Origin: Monosporascus cannonballus
Taxonomy: Eukaryota > Ascomycota > Sordariomycetes > Xylariales
DNA length: 64,000 bases
Reading direction: 5' to 3'
NCBI GenBank assembly: GCA_004154925.1
Contig: QJNS01000018.1
Span: 124,001 to 188,000 of the forward strand
Numbering within the stretch: the first letter of the stretch is position 1; the number at the start of each line of letters is the position of its first letter. A model generated the notes under the pieces. That model did not search any database. It had not been told where the DNA came from and saw only the letters and a program-made list of their open reading frames with translations. Both the position numbers and the translations under genes were made by a program. This document shows positions 8,199-20,158 of the stretch, one piece after another.

Positions 8199-11061
8199 TC
8201 AGAAGTCGTCATCCTCGGCACCCTCACCCGGGGACCTCTTGCCGCGGCTGTCCAGGATGTCGAGGCTGATGGCGTCGCTGTCCCTCCCCCTGCCGCCCCG
8301 GACGGCGGCGGGGACGCCGATGGCCTGCCGCGCCGTCTCGTTGCTCTCGAGGAAGTCCCGGAGCTTCTGCTTGCCGATCTCGACGCCCTGGCCCCACGCC
8401 GCGCCGCTCATCTGCATCATCGGCCCCAGCAGGTTCAGGTTGTAGGCGACGTAGGTCGCGCCGGCAATGATGATGAGGAGTATGAAGAGGACGGGGTTGC
8501 GCACAACTTGGGGACTAGGTTAGTAAAGACTAGACGGATAGACGGGATGGATATGTGCAGGTGTGGAGATCGTGGAGGTCGTGCAGTAGATTGGACGGAT
8601 GTAAGACTTACCTGTGAGGATCTCGTTCCAGCCCAATGCTAGAAGGATGCCGTAGAAATACAACGGGACCTGCGCGACGCCGCCGATGGCACTCCGCTTG
8701 GCTTCCACGTAGACGCCGTCGGCCGTCTTCTTGAACCTGACAACAAGGTCCTGGCGCTTGCTCTCGCTCAGAACCGTCATCTCTTCTTCGAGGCTCTTGC
8801 CCTCCTCCTCGTCGACCCCACCGATCGGCGCTAGGTCCTCTTCGTCCTCGGCCTCGGCGCTCGGTGGCTGGTTTCCAATGAACCCGGGCAGGTCGGGCGA
8901 TTCCTTGGTGGAGGACAGCCTAAACTTCGACAGCAGCGGGACGAGAGTCAGTGTCGACTCACGCGCTCGTGTGTAGACACCCTCGATGTCATCCGTCGGT
9001 CGCCATATCCGCGGGACTCCCGCCTCGTCGTATCGGAACTTGTCTTCGAAGTTCTCCCGGAGCTTCAGCAGGATGTTGCCCTCCATCACCTCCTCCTCGA
9101 TCTTTTCCCGCAGAGCAACCCAGCTCTTGCGCCGCAGGCGCCATAACCCAACATCCACCTCGTCCTGGCTGGCTTCGAAGCTCTTGGCCCTCTCGGCGAA
9201 GCGGCTTTCGGCTTCCTTGACAATTGCGGTGAATACGTTCCAGATGCGGTCCCAGAGGTCCTTTTCCGAGGGAGGCTTATCGCCCGTCTCCGGGGCGCCG
9301 GATCCTGCCCTACCGGATCCGAGCTTGTTGAATTCCAGCCCAATAGAATCGCCGAGCCGCGACTTGACCCAGCGTTCGACTCTCGTGGCTAATCGTCGCA
9401 TCTCGTCCTTACGCAGACGGGCGCTGACCTCATCGAGTTCTTTCTCGAAGAGCTGATACTGCGGTTTGAAGTTGGCCCACGGCACTCCCTCCATGTACAG
9501 GCTCTGGGCCTCCTTCTCAAAGCTCCCCAGGGCCTTTTCCTTTTCCTTATCCACAATTTCGGCAAATTCGTAAGCTGCACCGGACTTCTGGCCCGATTTG
9601 ACCTTGCCGGATACGGCGTCGCTGAACGCAGCCACGCCCGACTTGTGGGCAGCAGAAAGCTGGCCGTGATAGAGCGCCTTCAGCCGCTGATCGATCTTGG
9701 TTTCGAGTTCGCTTCGCTTCGTCTTATACACTCCCTTATGATACCTGCTGGCATTGATCTCAAATGATTTAACACACTTCTCCCTTGCCGAACTTGCAGT
9801 GCTACCGAGGTCCGGCAGAACGACCGGTTTCCCGCTGCGACTAGACTCGGCCTGCTGTTCCTCTAGGGGAGTGATGACCTCGTCGAAAGAGACTAGTACT
9901 TCCCTGGAGATTTCGTCACAGCGGAACTGCGCAAGCAGCTCCTGTTGTGAAGGTAGATCTAGATCTTTGTTGTTGGCAATCTGGTCCCAGACGCCCTCGG
10001 CGTACACGGAAAAGCCATCAGCGGGGATCCTCCGGTGGTACTCGGGTAGGAAGACACCACCAGCGAGCTCCTGCTCGCCATTCTTTCCCTGCTCCTTGGA
10101 CCTTGGAGTTCCCGGGGTGAATCTCTTTCCCAATTCCTGAACCTCGGAAACGAATCTGTCGGGCTGTAAAATCTTGTGAGGCAACGCAGCGAAAGCAAAA
10201 TCGAAATAGTCCTCTATGCGGGAATTTTCCAGGCCCTGAGGCTTCGATATGGATGACCAGATTTTCGTAAGATCCTGTACAAGTGTGGATCGGAGGTTCG
10301 ATAAAGGAGTGACACCGATATGGTCGCGGATGACGAAGAATAGGAGAGACCGCGGGGTCGACCTAAGAAAAGGGGGCGTTAGCAAGGCGATGGACAGAGT
10401 ACTCGGCGTATACCCATCTGTAGACGTACTGCTTGTCCTTCTGGAAGATTTGGAGGTTGACCTCGAAAACGGTCTTCAGCAGGCCCATGTTAGCTCCTTG
10501 GTACAACCCTACTTGGTGTTCCCATATGTTGACTATGAGAACCTCGCTAGTAGCCAAGGCAAAGAGCGCACTCTTCCTTTCGAAATCCTGGTCCTCTCCT
10601 CTTTCGCGTCCATCGGTGCCTTCCACGTCCATGACGAGGATGTTGTCGGCCATAGAGGACTTCTTGTTCTTAGACATCCATATTCCCTTTGTCGTCTGAC
10701 GTCGCTCGGCCTCGGACATGACGTTGAACTCGGTCCCGAAGAGGTGGTTCAGCAGAGTAGACTTGCCGGTCGACTGAGAGCCAAAAACGGATATGAGGTG
10801 GTAATTAAACCCGGCATCGACAACATCTGTCGCTTGGAGATAGCTATTGATATGAGGACTGCAAGGCGTATGGCGTTAGCGAGGAGACGGGGTGCACGTT
10901 GGGCGTCGTCGCCAGGCGTAAGCACGCTGATAGCTCAAAAAAAAAAAAAAAGCCTCTACTTACTTGAACTGTTTATCCTCATCAATGACTTGGATGCCAT
11001 GTTCGTATCGAGCGTCGGTTGGCCCATCACCAACCGAAGCCATATGGGCGTTCCCGTTCAT
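8199..11061 (-). CDS. sey1: Sey1, atlastin/RHD3-type ER membrane-fusion GTPase
   Basis: Four exons: 11061-10964, 10858-10430, 10362-8612 and 8506-8199; frames close to 861 aa, the usual length. A dynamin-superfamily GTPase that fuses ER tubules and makes three-way junctions. The start [15 protein letters not shown] and [13 protein letters not shown] is typical. P-loop GSQSTGKST at residues 59-67; switch/G3 region [14 protein letters not shown]4 region FFVIRDH just after the second intron. Then a long helical domain, and near the C-terminus two closely spaced membrane segments ([13 protein letters not shown] and [19 protein letters not shown]) forming the ER hairpin, split by the last intron; the acidic tail ends EGAEDDDF. 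The first intron carries a 15-T tract on the sense strand. Confidence 0.95.
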
Positions 11062-12039
11062 GATAGCGGATTTACCTATTGCAAGGGGATAAAAATGAAA
11101 GAGCGGCTTCTTTCTTATTTGCTGGAGCTTTAGGATTTGGAGAAAGGAACTGCCATGGCCAGTAATTCCGACTCGAGCGGGAATGCGTAAGCAATAGGGT
11201 TACAATGCTTGAAGTAGCAATAGAGAGATATAGAGAGAGAAAAGAGTTGAGATGACTTGAGTATTGTATTGAATAGAAATGATATCTGGTGCATCAGGGG
11301 CCATCCGGCCGGGGACCCTTTGACCTACGACCTCAACAGTTACTCAGGATATTGCGAATAAAAACATCCCTGTCAGGTATCAGCTAGCGCAAGAAATTGG
11401 GCCAACTGAAAAAAATTCCGGGTAGTTAACATGTGGCGAGATACTGCCGGAGGATGTTAGACTTACCCATCACACGTAGTAGATCACATACTACTGTACA
11501 TACTGAACGTAACCCAGATTCAAACCAGCTTAGGTACTTAGTAAAGTTAGGAGGGGCTTTTTTTATTACTGTACCAAGTGGCTTTGCATCAGCCGACCCA
11601 ATTGGAGCATGCCACTGTCACATGCATGAACCTCTCGATTGCCAGGTGGCCAACTATCCATGATGTCAGCCCTTCTCGCCTACGCCAGCCTGGTTTCTGG
11701 CCGCCTGGCTTGTTAGTAACGTTAGGCGTCAAGCTGAATGTTGTTTTTGTGTCTCACTCGTCGTCTCCGTTCGCTTAACTTGTGCCACATGCACGCACAT
11801 GAATGTCTCGTATCCACATGCGGACAACAGAAACATGCATGCATCATGCTTCAAGGACCTCGACCCTTTGTTTAACAGAGTGATTGTTCAGAGGACCAGT
11901 AGCCTGATGGGTTGCGATCAGAGTCCGCAAAGGCGGGAAAGATGAAGGGATGCGAGTACACGCGTGCAATCACCAGAATCGGATTCCAAGGGTATCTATC
12001 TCATGTCTCCTTCTATCCCACCTACAATGGATGCCATTA
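11062..12039. other. Intergenic: sey1 promoter and utp7 3' flank
   Basis: No convincing coding sequence. A short AGAGA-rich patch lies at 11222-11248, just upstream of sey1. Open frames at 11433-11778 show no family resemblance. Confidence 0.6.
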
Positions 12040-14064
12040 CTACTCCTTCCTCGCAAATCTTCCCAGGGCCGGACCGAGACTGGCTTGCTTCTCTTCGTGT
12101 TGCTTGTCTCTCTTCTCCTGTCGCTCCCTCCAGATCTCTTCCGCCTTGAGCTTCTTCTCGTCCACAACGTTCCTCTTGCGCTGTTTCCTCAGATACTTGC
12201 TGAGGGCGCTGTTCTTCCCTCGAGCTTTGTTCCTTATCTCCGTCTCGATATCGACAGGCTTAGCATCGAGATCCCTCTCCGCCTGACGTTGCTGCTTCGA
12301 CCGCAAATCGAGGGTTCCGATAAAGTTAGGGTCCAGCGCGATCATCTCGGGTTGCAACTTGTTCAGTAGCGACTTGACCTCCGTCTCCTGCCTCTGCTTG
12401 GTAGTCTCGAAGGGGTTGACTTCGAGCGCGTCGAAGTTGGCTTCTCCCGCACCCGGCACTATTATCGAGGAGAAGCCGGAATCGTGTGAGACCCCGAGCA
12501 AGTCTTCGTAGGGGCACCAACGGACTCTTTCGACCCTCTTGCCTTCCCCGCCCCAGTTCATGTATGGGCTCTGGACCTTCTCCTGTTCGGCCCTGTGCTT
12601 CACGAAGAGATCCTTCCATATCGTGGTTTGGGTTCCCCAACCCACTGCCGTGAGATTCCGGTCCGATATAGCCAAGGACGAGGCTGGTTGTCGTGTGAAG
12701 TAACTATTAACCTCTTTAAACATTCGAATATCCCACCTAGGTTATCGTAAGTATACTTCCATGCGTAACAGCGAAGGGGGTATGTACACTGCCATCTTCC
12801 GCTCCTGACCTGCCGATACCATGTAGCGGCCCTCCCTATCGACGGCTATAGAACGGACAGGACCTTTGTGTGCGAGTAATTTTACTAAAGGTTCTATTCG
12901 AAAACCAAGGTCAGCAATTGCTAGTCCAAAGGGAAGCACAAGTAGCCCCGTAGGAGACTCAAAGTCCAAGTTAAGAGCTACTAGCCAGAGGAATGGGGCC
13001 AAGGAAGAGGCGGATAATATGGATGCTTACCTTGAGAAGTGGGCGACCATAAAGTGACGGTGCCGTTTTGATGTCCGCACTGAATCAAGGTTAACGAAAG
13101 TTTTCATAAAATATAGAATCAAGGACTCATACGTGTAAGACGGCGTTGTACGGGTTTTGAGTGAGAGAGACGGGTGGTCCCAGTTTCGTGGGTATTTCGC
13201 TGACGAGTTGGCCGGTCGAGACGTCTTGGTACTTCAGATAGCCAGACAATCCCTACATTAGATGGTCAGCGACAAGATAAGAGGGCCCGGATACCAATAT
13301 CAAACTAACCAAAGTTGCTAGGAGGTAGTGGTACGGTAGGAACTCCATATGGGAGACCTCGCGGTGTTTCTTCAAGACATGAACTTCTACCCCCTGCCTG
13401 TCATATATATAGACGTATTTCTTCTGGGACACAGCAAAGAATTGGCCCAAATGTAGCCACCGTACGTCGCGTACCGTCTCGCCTAGTTGTAACTCGCAGC
13501 CCAGCTTTCCTGTCCTCCACTACCGGACCTTAGTACACTGTGGCCATACGCTCCCGGGGTTGAACTTACGTCCATCGCCGCAACATGTCCCTTTCGTCCC
13601 GCTAGTAACAGATCCCTACCGTTTCTCGAGTAGTCAGAGATGTAAGGGCCCAGTTTGTCGGACAGGTTGAGCTCAAAGCGCTTTTTAGCGGTTTCGACTG
13701 CCACGTTGTCCTGTATATCCTCCTGTGTAATTTTATACGTCCTTTCTAATTCATGTTCGGGCTCCAGGAAACCGGCCGCATTCTCCAGCAGCACTTCGGC
13801 ATCTTTTGCTCTTGTGGCAGCCGTCTTGTACTTCTGCTCGAGATTGCTCAGGTTCCTCCGTAGCTTCTTGTCCTTGATCCCCTTCGTATCTATCTTAGAA
13901 CCGCGGCCGTACTCTCGCTGGGCTTCCTTCATTCGCCGACGTCTTATCCGTTCATGCTTGGGGATGAGTTCGGTCCTAGCGCGTTGAACAACGAGTGCGC
14001 CATTGTCATGATCGTCGGTATTGCCGTTGTCGCGGCCATTGGTAACCTCAGTATCAACATCCAT
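12040..14064 (-). CDS. utp7: Utp7, WD40 protein of the small-subunit processome
   Basis: Six exons: 14064-13570, 13519-13310, 13252-13133, 13079-13031, 12893-12788 and 12736-12040, giving 558 aa. Nucleolar U3 snoRNP/SSU-processome factor needed for 18S rRNA maturation. The N-terminal part has the Utp7 block ([26 protein letters not shown]); the propeller repeats include [54 protein letters not shown] and [15 protein letters not shown] (the W-D is rebuilt across the last intron). The C-terminal BING4-type region has [20 protein letters not shown] and [21 protein letters not shown] highly basic tail follows. The one-codon-level agreement with the family at every junction makes the model reliable. 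Divergent from tsr1. Confidence 0.95.
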
Positions 14065-14150
14065 CTTGGCCCTATCAGGTCTGTGTAGTGTAGAATCGCG
14101 AGGCGTGTATGAGCGCAGTGTGCCGTTCTAGCTCGAAAGTTTGAGCAACC

Positions 14151-14158
14151 AAAAATTT
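14151..14158. promoter_or_regulatory. RRPE-like element
   Basis: AAAAATTT, the core of the rRNA-processing element seen upstream of ribosome-biogenesis genes in yeasts. It lies 87 nt upstream of the utp7 start. Whether the element is used in this lineage is inferred. Confidence 0.35.
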
Positions 14159-14183
14159 CCCCAGCAACAAGGCATCACACTGT

Positions 14184-14222
14184 CTTATCAGTTGGTATCG
14201 ATAAGCTTGAAGAACTGATAAG
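14184..14222. repeat. Perfect 10-bp inverted repeat with GATA-type cores
   Basis: CTTATCAGTT (14184-14193) and its exact reverse complement AACTGATAAG (14213-14222), separated by 19 nt that themselves hold the palindrome ATCGAT and another GATAAG. Likely a protein-binding array rather than an RNA hairpin, given its position between two divergent starts. Confidence 0.6.
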
Positions 14223-14320
14223 CCGACAAGTCGGGGCTGGCCCCGCCAAAAAGTTTCTTATCGAAGTGGGCTAACTGCCCCCGCCTTGCCCGCACAAAAT
14301 GCCTGGCCCAGTGGATTCAA

Positions 14321-14328
14321 AGCTCATC
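14321..14328 (-). promoter_or_regulatory. PAC-like element
   Basis: The minus strand reads GATGAGCT, the core of the PAC (polymerase A and C) box, within GCTGATGAGCT; the consensus GCGATGAGCT differs slightly in the first bases. It lies about 190 nt upstream of tsr1. Confidence 0.35.
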
Positions 14329-14516
14329 AGCGATAAACCATCCATCAAATTGCCCCTCCAGACACATTACCGTAACTCGAATCGCCCCCTACTCGGTGTG
14401 ACACGTACTTGAATACGCCCCCGAAGGGATTTAGGTTACAATCGGGGGAAGGCATTAACCGCCTATTCAATCTGGCTTCGCTACCCTTCAGATTTAAAGC
14501 AGGAGGTGACGGCAAA

Positions 14517-17040
14517 ATGCCTTCCGCCGTGGCCACCCATTCTCATCGGCCGACCACCAAGGTTTCGCATAAACCATTTAAATCCAGGAAGGCAACCAAA
14601 GGCGCTCTACGAGACGAAGCAAAAGGTAAGTTGTAGTACCTATATGGATATGTACATGACTTCCCCCTAGTACTACAATTTGGTTTGCTAATAGTTGGAT
14701 ATTTTGCGAGTAGGAAAGATCCCCAGCGAACGGGGACAACGGAGGACTCCTCACCAACACGTCATGTCCAAATTAGCCCGTCGTAACCAGGTGAAGCAGC
14801 GCCAAATCACCAAACATAAGGAACATCAGAAAGAGACATCTATCTTCTCCGGACGAGATGCTGCCCCCCGAATTGTTGCTGTCATCCCACTTTGCGCCGA
14901 CGGCGACGTCTCTTCAGCCATCAAGAGCCTCGACGACAGCCTCGATATCCAGTCCGAAATACTCGATACCACCTTTCGGGTTACTGTCGACCGTTTCAAG
15001 CAGAAGCTCCAATATGTCCCCTTGAAGAGGGACTTGACGGCATGTATGGACGCCGCCAGGGTGGCCGATTACGTGGTTTTTGTCCTATCGGCCGAAGTTG
15101 AGGTTGACCCGCTGGGCGAATTGATCATCCGAAGTGTTGAGAACCAGGGCATGTCTACATTATTTACTGTCGTGCAACACTTGGATAAGATCGAACCGGC
15201 TAAAGCACGGCCGGATGTGATCAAGTCTCTGGCATCCTTTATGACCCATTTCCATCCTGGCCAGGAAAAAGTTTACAGCCTTGATTCGAGACAAGAGTGT
15301 TCTAATCTGATGAGGTCGCTCTGTAGCACTACACCAAAAGGCGTTAATTGGAGAGATCAGAGGTCTTGGATGCTCGTCGATAATGTCCAATGGCCGACGT
15401 CAGAAACAGAGACTACTGTTTTGACGGGTGTCGTTCGAGGGAAGGGTCTCAAGGCAGACCGGCTGGTGCACGTGGGAGACTGGGGCACTTTCCAGATCGA
15501 GAAGATCACAGCTGCCCCCCTTTCGACCGGGAGGAGGAGAAATGACGGTATGGCCGTCGACGACGCCGAATCGGAAAACGTCTTGGAGGCGCCTGGTGAG
15601 GACCAGGATGACCTTGCCGAGCTGGCTCCAGAAGAAGCGACGATGGACGACATCAATGGCGAAGAGCCAGCCATTGTGCCGAACAAGAAAGGTGTTCTCC
15701 TAGACGATCACCACTACTTCTCAGAAGAGGAGCCAGAAGAACGAGCTAAACCCAAGAAGCTACCGAAGGGAACCTCATCTTACCAAGCAGCCTGGTTCTT
15801 GGACGATGTTGAAGATTCCGATTCCGACATGGACGACGAGATGGAGGATGTTGCTGAGCAAGGTGATGAAGCAGCTCCCGAGGATGGCATGGAAGGCGTC
15901 GCTGGCCCCGAGCCAACAGAGGCCGCTATGTCGGAGTATCCCCAATCCGAGATGTTTGTTGAGCCGAACGAGGGTGATGACGCCGAGCAACTAGAGGCTT
16001 ACCGACGGAGGAAGCGTGACGAGGCGGAAGAGGACATGGAGTTCCCCGACGAGATCGAACTACACCCGAATGTTCTCGCACGGGAGAGGTTGGCTAAGTA
16101 CAGAGGGCTGAAGAGTCTGAGGACGAGTCCTTGGAATGAGGAGGAAGATCAGCCATACCAACCAGAGGAGTGGTCAAGGTTACTGCAGGTCTCTAACTAC
16201 CAGTCCTCGCGGAACCACGCATTGAAGGAAGCTCTTGTCGGCGGAGTCGCACCCGGTACGAGAGTTCACGTTCATCTCAGGGGTGTCCCGGCGGAACTCT
16301 CGAAGTTCTACAACCCTTCGCACCCCGTCACGCTGTTCTCTCTCCTACGGCACGAGAACAAGAAGGCGGCCTTGAACTTCGATGTCATCCACAAAGAAGA
16401 CTACGAAAAGTCCATCAAGGCCAAGGAGGAGCTCATCGTCCAATGTGGTCCTCGGAGATTCGTCGTCAACCCCTTATTCTCAGTTAGCGGCAGCACCGAG
16501 AATGACGTCCATAAATACTGTCGCTATCTGCATCCCGGACAGTCCGGCATTGCCTCGTTCATGGGGCCTATCACCTGGGGATCCGTCCCTACGCTATTCT
16601 TCAAGCGTACGGTTCCCGAAGCGGGCGAAGAAGAGGCCGAGCTGCCCCTGCAGCTAGTCGCGACGGGCACCACCCGGGCGCCCTCGATGTCGAGGGTCAT
16701 CGCCAAGCGCGTCATCCTCACGGGCCACCCGTACCACATCCACAAGAAGGTCGTCACTGTCCGCTACATGTTCTTCAACCGGGAGGACGTGGAGTGGTTC
16801 AAGGCGCTGCCGCTGTGGACGAAGCGCGGCCGGAGCGGCTACATCAAGGAGCCGCTGGGCACCCACGGCTACTTCAAGGCCAACTTCGACGGCCGCATCA
16901 ACCCCCAGGACAGCATCGGCATCAGTCTGTACAAGAGGATGTGGCCGCGGAGCGCGAGGCCATTCGCAGGACCCTTGCTCGAGGAGGGGGCTGTCAGAGC
17001 TCATCAGGATGATCAGACTATGGGTGAGGATACCATATAG
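14517..17040 (+). CDS. tsr1: Tsr1, GTPase-like 40S ribosome maturation factor
   Basis: Two exons, 14517-14625 and 14714-17040, joined across an 88-nt intron to give 811 aa. Exon 1 encodes the basic start (THSHRPTTKVSHKPFKSR) and the junction restores GKIPSERGQRRTPHQHVMSK. Tsr1 is a Bms1-related but GTPase-inactive protein that binds late pre-40S particles and blocks premature joining of translation factors. The AARP2CN domain is at about 230-320 and the DUF663/Tsr1 C-terminal domain fills the last third (YFKANFDGRINPQDSIGISL, YKRMWPR). A long acidic stretch (about 300-480) contains YQAAWFLDD, the conserved anchor. Divergent from utp7. Confidence 0.95.
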
Positions 17041-17465
17041 TTAAGTTACACTAGATGATTATGATGGATGATGGACAAATAAATTAGACATCCCGGGTGG
17101 GACGGGGATGAATAGGGGCGTTTCAGGCATGAATAGAGAAGTATCTGCGTTGATCACTCACTCGTCGCCCGTTAAGCCGGAGGTCTTCACCGCCAACGGT
17201 CTGTCGGTCGCATGGGCGCTTTCTAACCAAGTTTATTTATAAACAACAATTAAAGCTTGGAGACTCGCTCCCTCGATTACGCCGCAGAGTCAATAGATGG
17301 GGCATATAGTACATACAGGCAGAGAAAGCTTCCATAGAAACACCATATGCCAATCAAGTGGTGGTCGCCTGTCGCCTCGTTTTGTATATATAGTATGTAT
17401 TAAAGGGAGAAAAATCGATTGAATTCTCTGCTCAGCAGAATAACTGGAGCAGAGGAACAAAAATG
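17041..17465. other. Intergenic between tsr1 and tRNA-Asp
   Basis: tsr1 3' flank and the sequence downstream of the tRNA gene. No gene seen. An A/T-rich stretch follows the tRNA's 3' end on its own strand, including AAAAATG-proximal T runs suited to Pol III termination (weak). Confidence 0.55.
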
Positions 17466-17560
17466 CTCTCGATCGGGGAATCGAACCCCGGCCACCTGCG
17501 TGGTGTTGTCTTTCTAAGAAAGATGACAAGCAGGTATCCTGACCACTAGACCAATCGAGA
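17466..17560 (-). tRNA. tRNA-Asp (GTC) with a 23-nt intron
   Basis: Transcribed from 17560 to 17466; the mature form is 72 nt. Acceptor stem TCTCGAT pairs with ATCGAGA and the discriminator is G, an aspartate identity base. The anticodon stem is CCTGC/GCAGG with loop TTGTCAC, so the anticodon is GTC with C38. The T arm is CGGGG-TTCGATT-CCCCG. The intron (17523-17501) sits after position 37, the canonical place. It contains CTTTC...GAAAG and ACAA, which can pair with the loop TTGT, as expected for an exon-intron helix recognised by the splicing endonuclease. Confidence 0.93.
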
Positions 17561-18288
17561 TGCTATTTGTTGAACGGGCTTGGTGATATTGGCCTATGTA
17601 AGGAAATCTGTAGCGGATCGGATGGCGCAGTGTGGAGCTATAAGAAAATTTGGGCGGAAAGACGGCTGGCCCACATCCAGTGCTACTAACATCCCAAGCG
17701 TTTGATGAGGTGGGTGGACTCCTTTAACGCAATGCAAAACAGCTATATTTTGTATGATCAGAAGTACCTAGCAAAATTGTTTATACCTTGGGGCCCCTCT
17801 TGATAAGTCCTCGGACATAAGTTATCTTCTTCGCCTGTAAAAGCATCTACGAGGCGATGAGATAGAACTCTGTAGTTGGAACTGACGATAAGGTCTATAG
17901 CTCATGTAACGGCTAAACATTTGCTGCTCCTCTTCCTCCCTAACACTTTTTTACCTATGAATAAGCCGTCTTATAACCAAACCCGGTTAATGAAACAGGT
18001 ATTGTCTGAACGTAAGATATGAATGAACCTTACTTAGGTAGATAAGAATTGCTGGCCAGCATTTTCCAAAGCACTTGGGGAGGTGGGGTATGATAGAGTT
18101 CAGATGAATGCCCCCCCATCCTAAAGGTGTAAGAGGAGAATTGCCCCTCCATTTACAGGCGGCCTCCTATTGTAAGAAGAAACCGGAATGCATAATAGGA
18201 ACAAGTTTTGCCCTATTTTGCCCTATTCTAAGATCAATTCAAGTACAATTGGATCTCTTATCTTATTTGTGTCAATTATCCACCCAAT
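17561..18288. other. Intergenic: tRNA upstream flank and ureG promoter
   Basis: AT-rich, no coding signal. The last ~100 nt before ureG has a repeated TTTTGCCCTATT-like phrase at about 18209-18228. Confidence 0.55.
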
Positions 18289-19470
18289 ATGTCTCATACT
18301 CACTCCCACGACGGCGTAACCGGCCATTCTCACGATGGCTTCTCCGCTGCGGGGCACGGACACTCCCATGAGATCCTCGACGGGCCGGGCAGCTACCTGG
18401 GTCGGGAGATGCCCATAGTCGAAGGCCGCGACTGGAATGAGAGGGCCTTTACTATTGGTATTGGAGGGTAGGTTACCCGGAATTTCCTCTGATTTCCGTT
18501 CCTTTTATTGGGACAGGGAAAGGCGTCCTTGTTCTTCCACTCAGGTGCTCTGCAGTGGCTCTGGGTCGCTCCCGGTGTCGGGCTATATCGTTTTATACCG
18601 CATGAAGCCGTAGGGCAACGCACTGCCCTCGTGCACATATGGCATGCACACACGCGCATCAAGTGATACTGGCTCTCAACCGAATGGCAGCATGGCCACA
18701 AGCCCGCAGATGATGGATGTCACATGACACGAGCGTATTCAGGCAGGAGCTGGGGGGTATTCCCGCGCAAACCGCACACAAATCCGAACCACATAGGTAA
18801 TCGCAAGCTGACCGAACCGCGCTCCAGCCCCGTCGGATCGGGCAAGACGGCGCTCATGCTCGCGCTCTGCCTGGCGCTGCGCACCAAGTACAACATCGCG
18901 GCCGTGACGAACGACATCTTCACGCGCGAGGACGCCGAGTTCCTGACGCGGCACCGGGCGCTGCCGCCGTCGCGGATCCGCGCCATCGAGACGGGCGGGT
19001 GCCCGCACGCGGCGGTGCGGGAGGACATCAGCGCGAACCTGGCGGCGCTCGAGGACCTGCACGCGTCCGTCGGCGGCGGCGGCGCGGACCTGCTGCTGAT
19101 CGAGAGCGGCGGCGACAACCTGGCGGCCAACTACAGCCGCGAGCTGGCCGACTACATCATCTACGTCATTGACGTGAGCGGTGGCGACAAGATCCCGCGC
19201 AAGGGCGGCCCCGGCATTACGCAGAGCGACCTGCTCATCGTCAACAAGACGGACCTCGCCGAGGCGGTCGGCGCCGACCTCGACGTCATGGAGCGCGACG
19301 CGCGCAAGATGCGCGAGGGCGGGCCCACAGTCTTCGCCCAGGTAAAGAAGGGCGTCGGCGTCGACCACATCGTCAACCTCATCGTGAGCGCGTGGAAGGC
19401 GAGCGGGGCCGAGGAGGTGGTGCGGAGCAAGGGGGGTCCGAGGCCAACGGAGGGCTTGGATGCGTTATGA
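18289..19470 (+). CDS. ureG: UreG, urease-accessory GTPase (nickel insertion)
   Basis: Two exons, 18289-18467 and 18828-19470, with a 360-nt intron; 273 aa. UreG hydrolyses GTP to deliver Ni2+ into apo-urease with UreD/UreF. The first ~28 residues are His-rich (HTHSHDG, HSHDGF, HGHSHE), a likely metal store. The P-loop GIGGPVGSGKT is rebuilt exactly across the splice site (GG|C CCC). Later motifs: [37 protein letters not shown] (switch region), [19 protein letters not shown] and VNKTDLA (guanine specificity). The Cys-Pro-His nickel site is present. No other urease gene is in the window. Confidence 0.93.
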
Positions 19471-20158
19471 GGTGCAAGGAGGTTCGTTGCCGTTGTATAC
19501 ATCGACTGAGCATTGCATATCAAGTGAACAGAAGTATTACTTAATGCTGCTCATGAATCTACTGGGATCTCTTGGCTGCAGCGGACACCTAGCATTCCTT
19601 CGGGCATAACGTCCGTCCAGGCTAAGCCGAAATATTATACGGAATATTCTTTCACTAAACGGCGCATACTGATGGCTTAAGGGCCATTCGAAGCTACTAT
19701 GCTCTAAAACCTGCTAAACGAACATCAGTTCGCCTTCACAGACTCGCCCTGAAGTGCCCAGAAGATTATGGGTCGTCATCCCAAGCCACTAATAATGAAA
19801 GCCTTGCTGTTCTCCTAGAAAATCATGCTATCTCCTCATGAGGCTCTTAGAGAGCATAGCTAGGATCACCATCCAGACAAGGCTACGCCAAATGTATGAT
19901 ACTCTCTTTGTTTTTGAGGCTAATGTCGTACGTAACCTGCCTAGATACGACACTCATATTAAAGACTCGCTTTTATTCTGCTTATACGACCTTTCTATCG
20001 GCGACAACATCTTACAATGCATACCGTGGCATACTGCAGCATTTATGCATCCGAGCATTTCATGAGCCTACCTTTATCAAGGAGTTATTTTATCGTGCGG
20101 CTCGGTTCCTTTATATCTTCCGGTAGACCAGACCATCTATCCCCCTTCGCGTCAGCGA
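19471..20158. other. Intergenic, no gene seen
   Basis: AT-rich sequence between ureG and the amidohydrolase relic. The open frames at 19838-20126 lack codon bias and family resemblance. Confidence 0.55.

Larger units (their letters stand above)
14065..14516. promoter_or_regulatory. Bidirectional promoter of utp7 and tsr1
   Basis: 452 nt between the two start codons. It carries an RRPE-like A/T box, a PAC-like element, a perfect 10-bp inverted repeat and at least four GATA-type elements (CTTATC or GATAAG at 14184, 14200, 14217, 14257). Both genes act in small-subunit assembly, so shared control is a reasonable inference. Confidence 0.6.
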
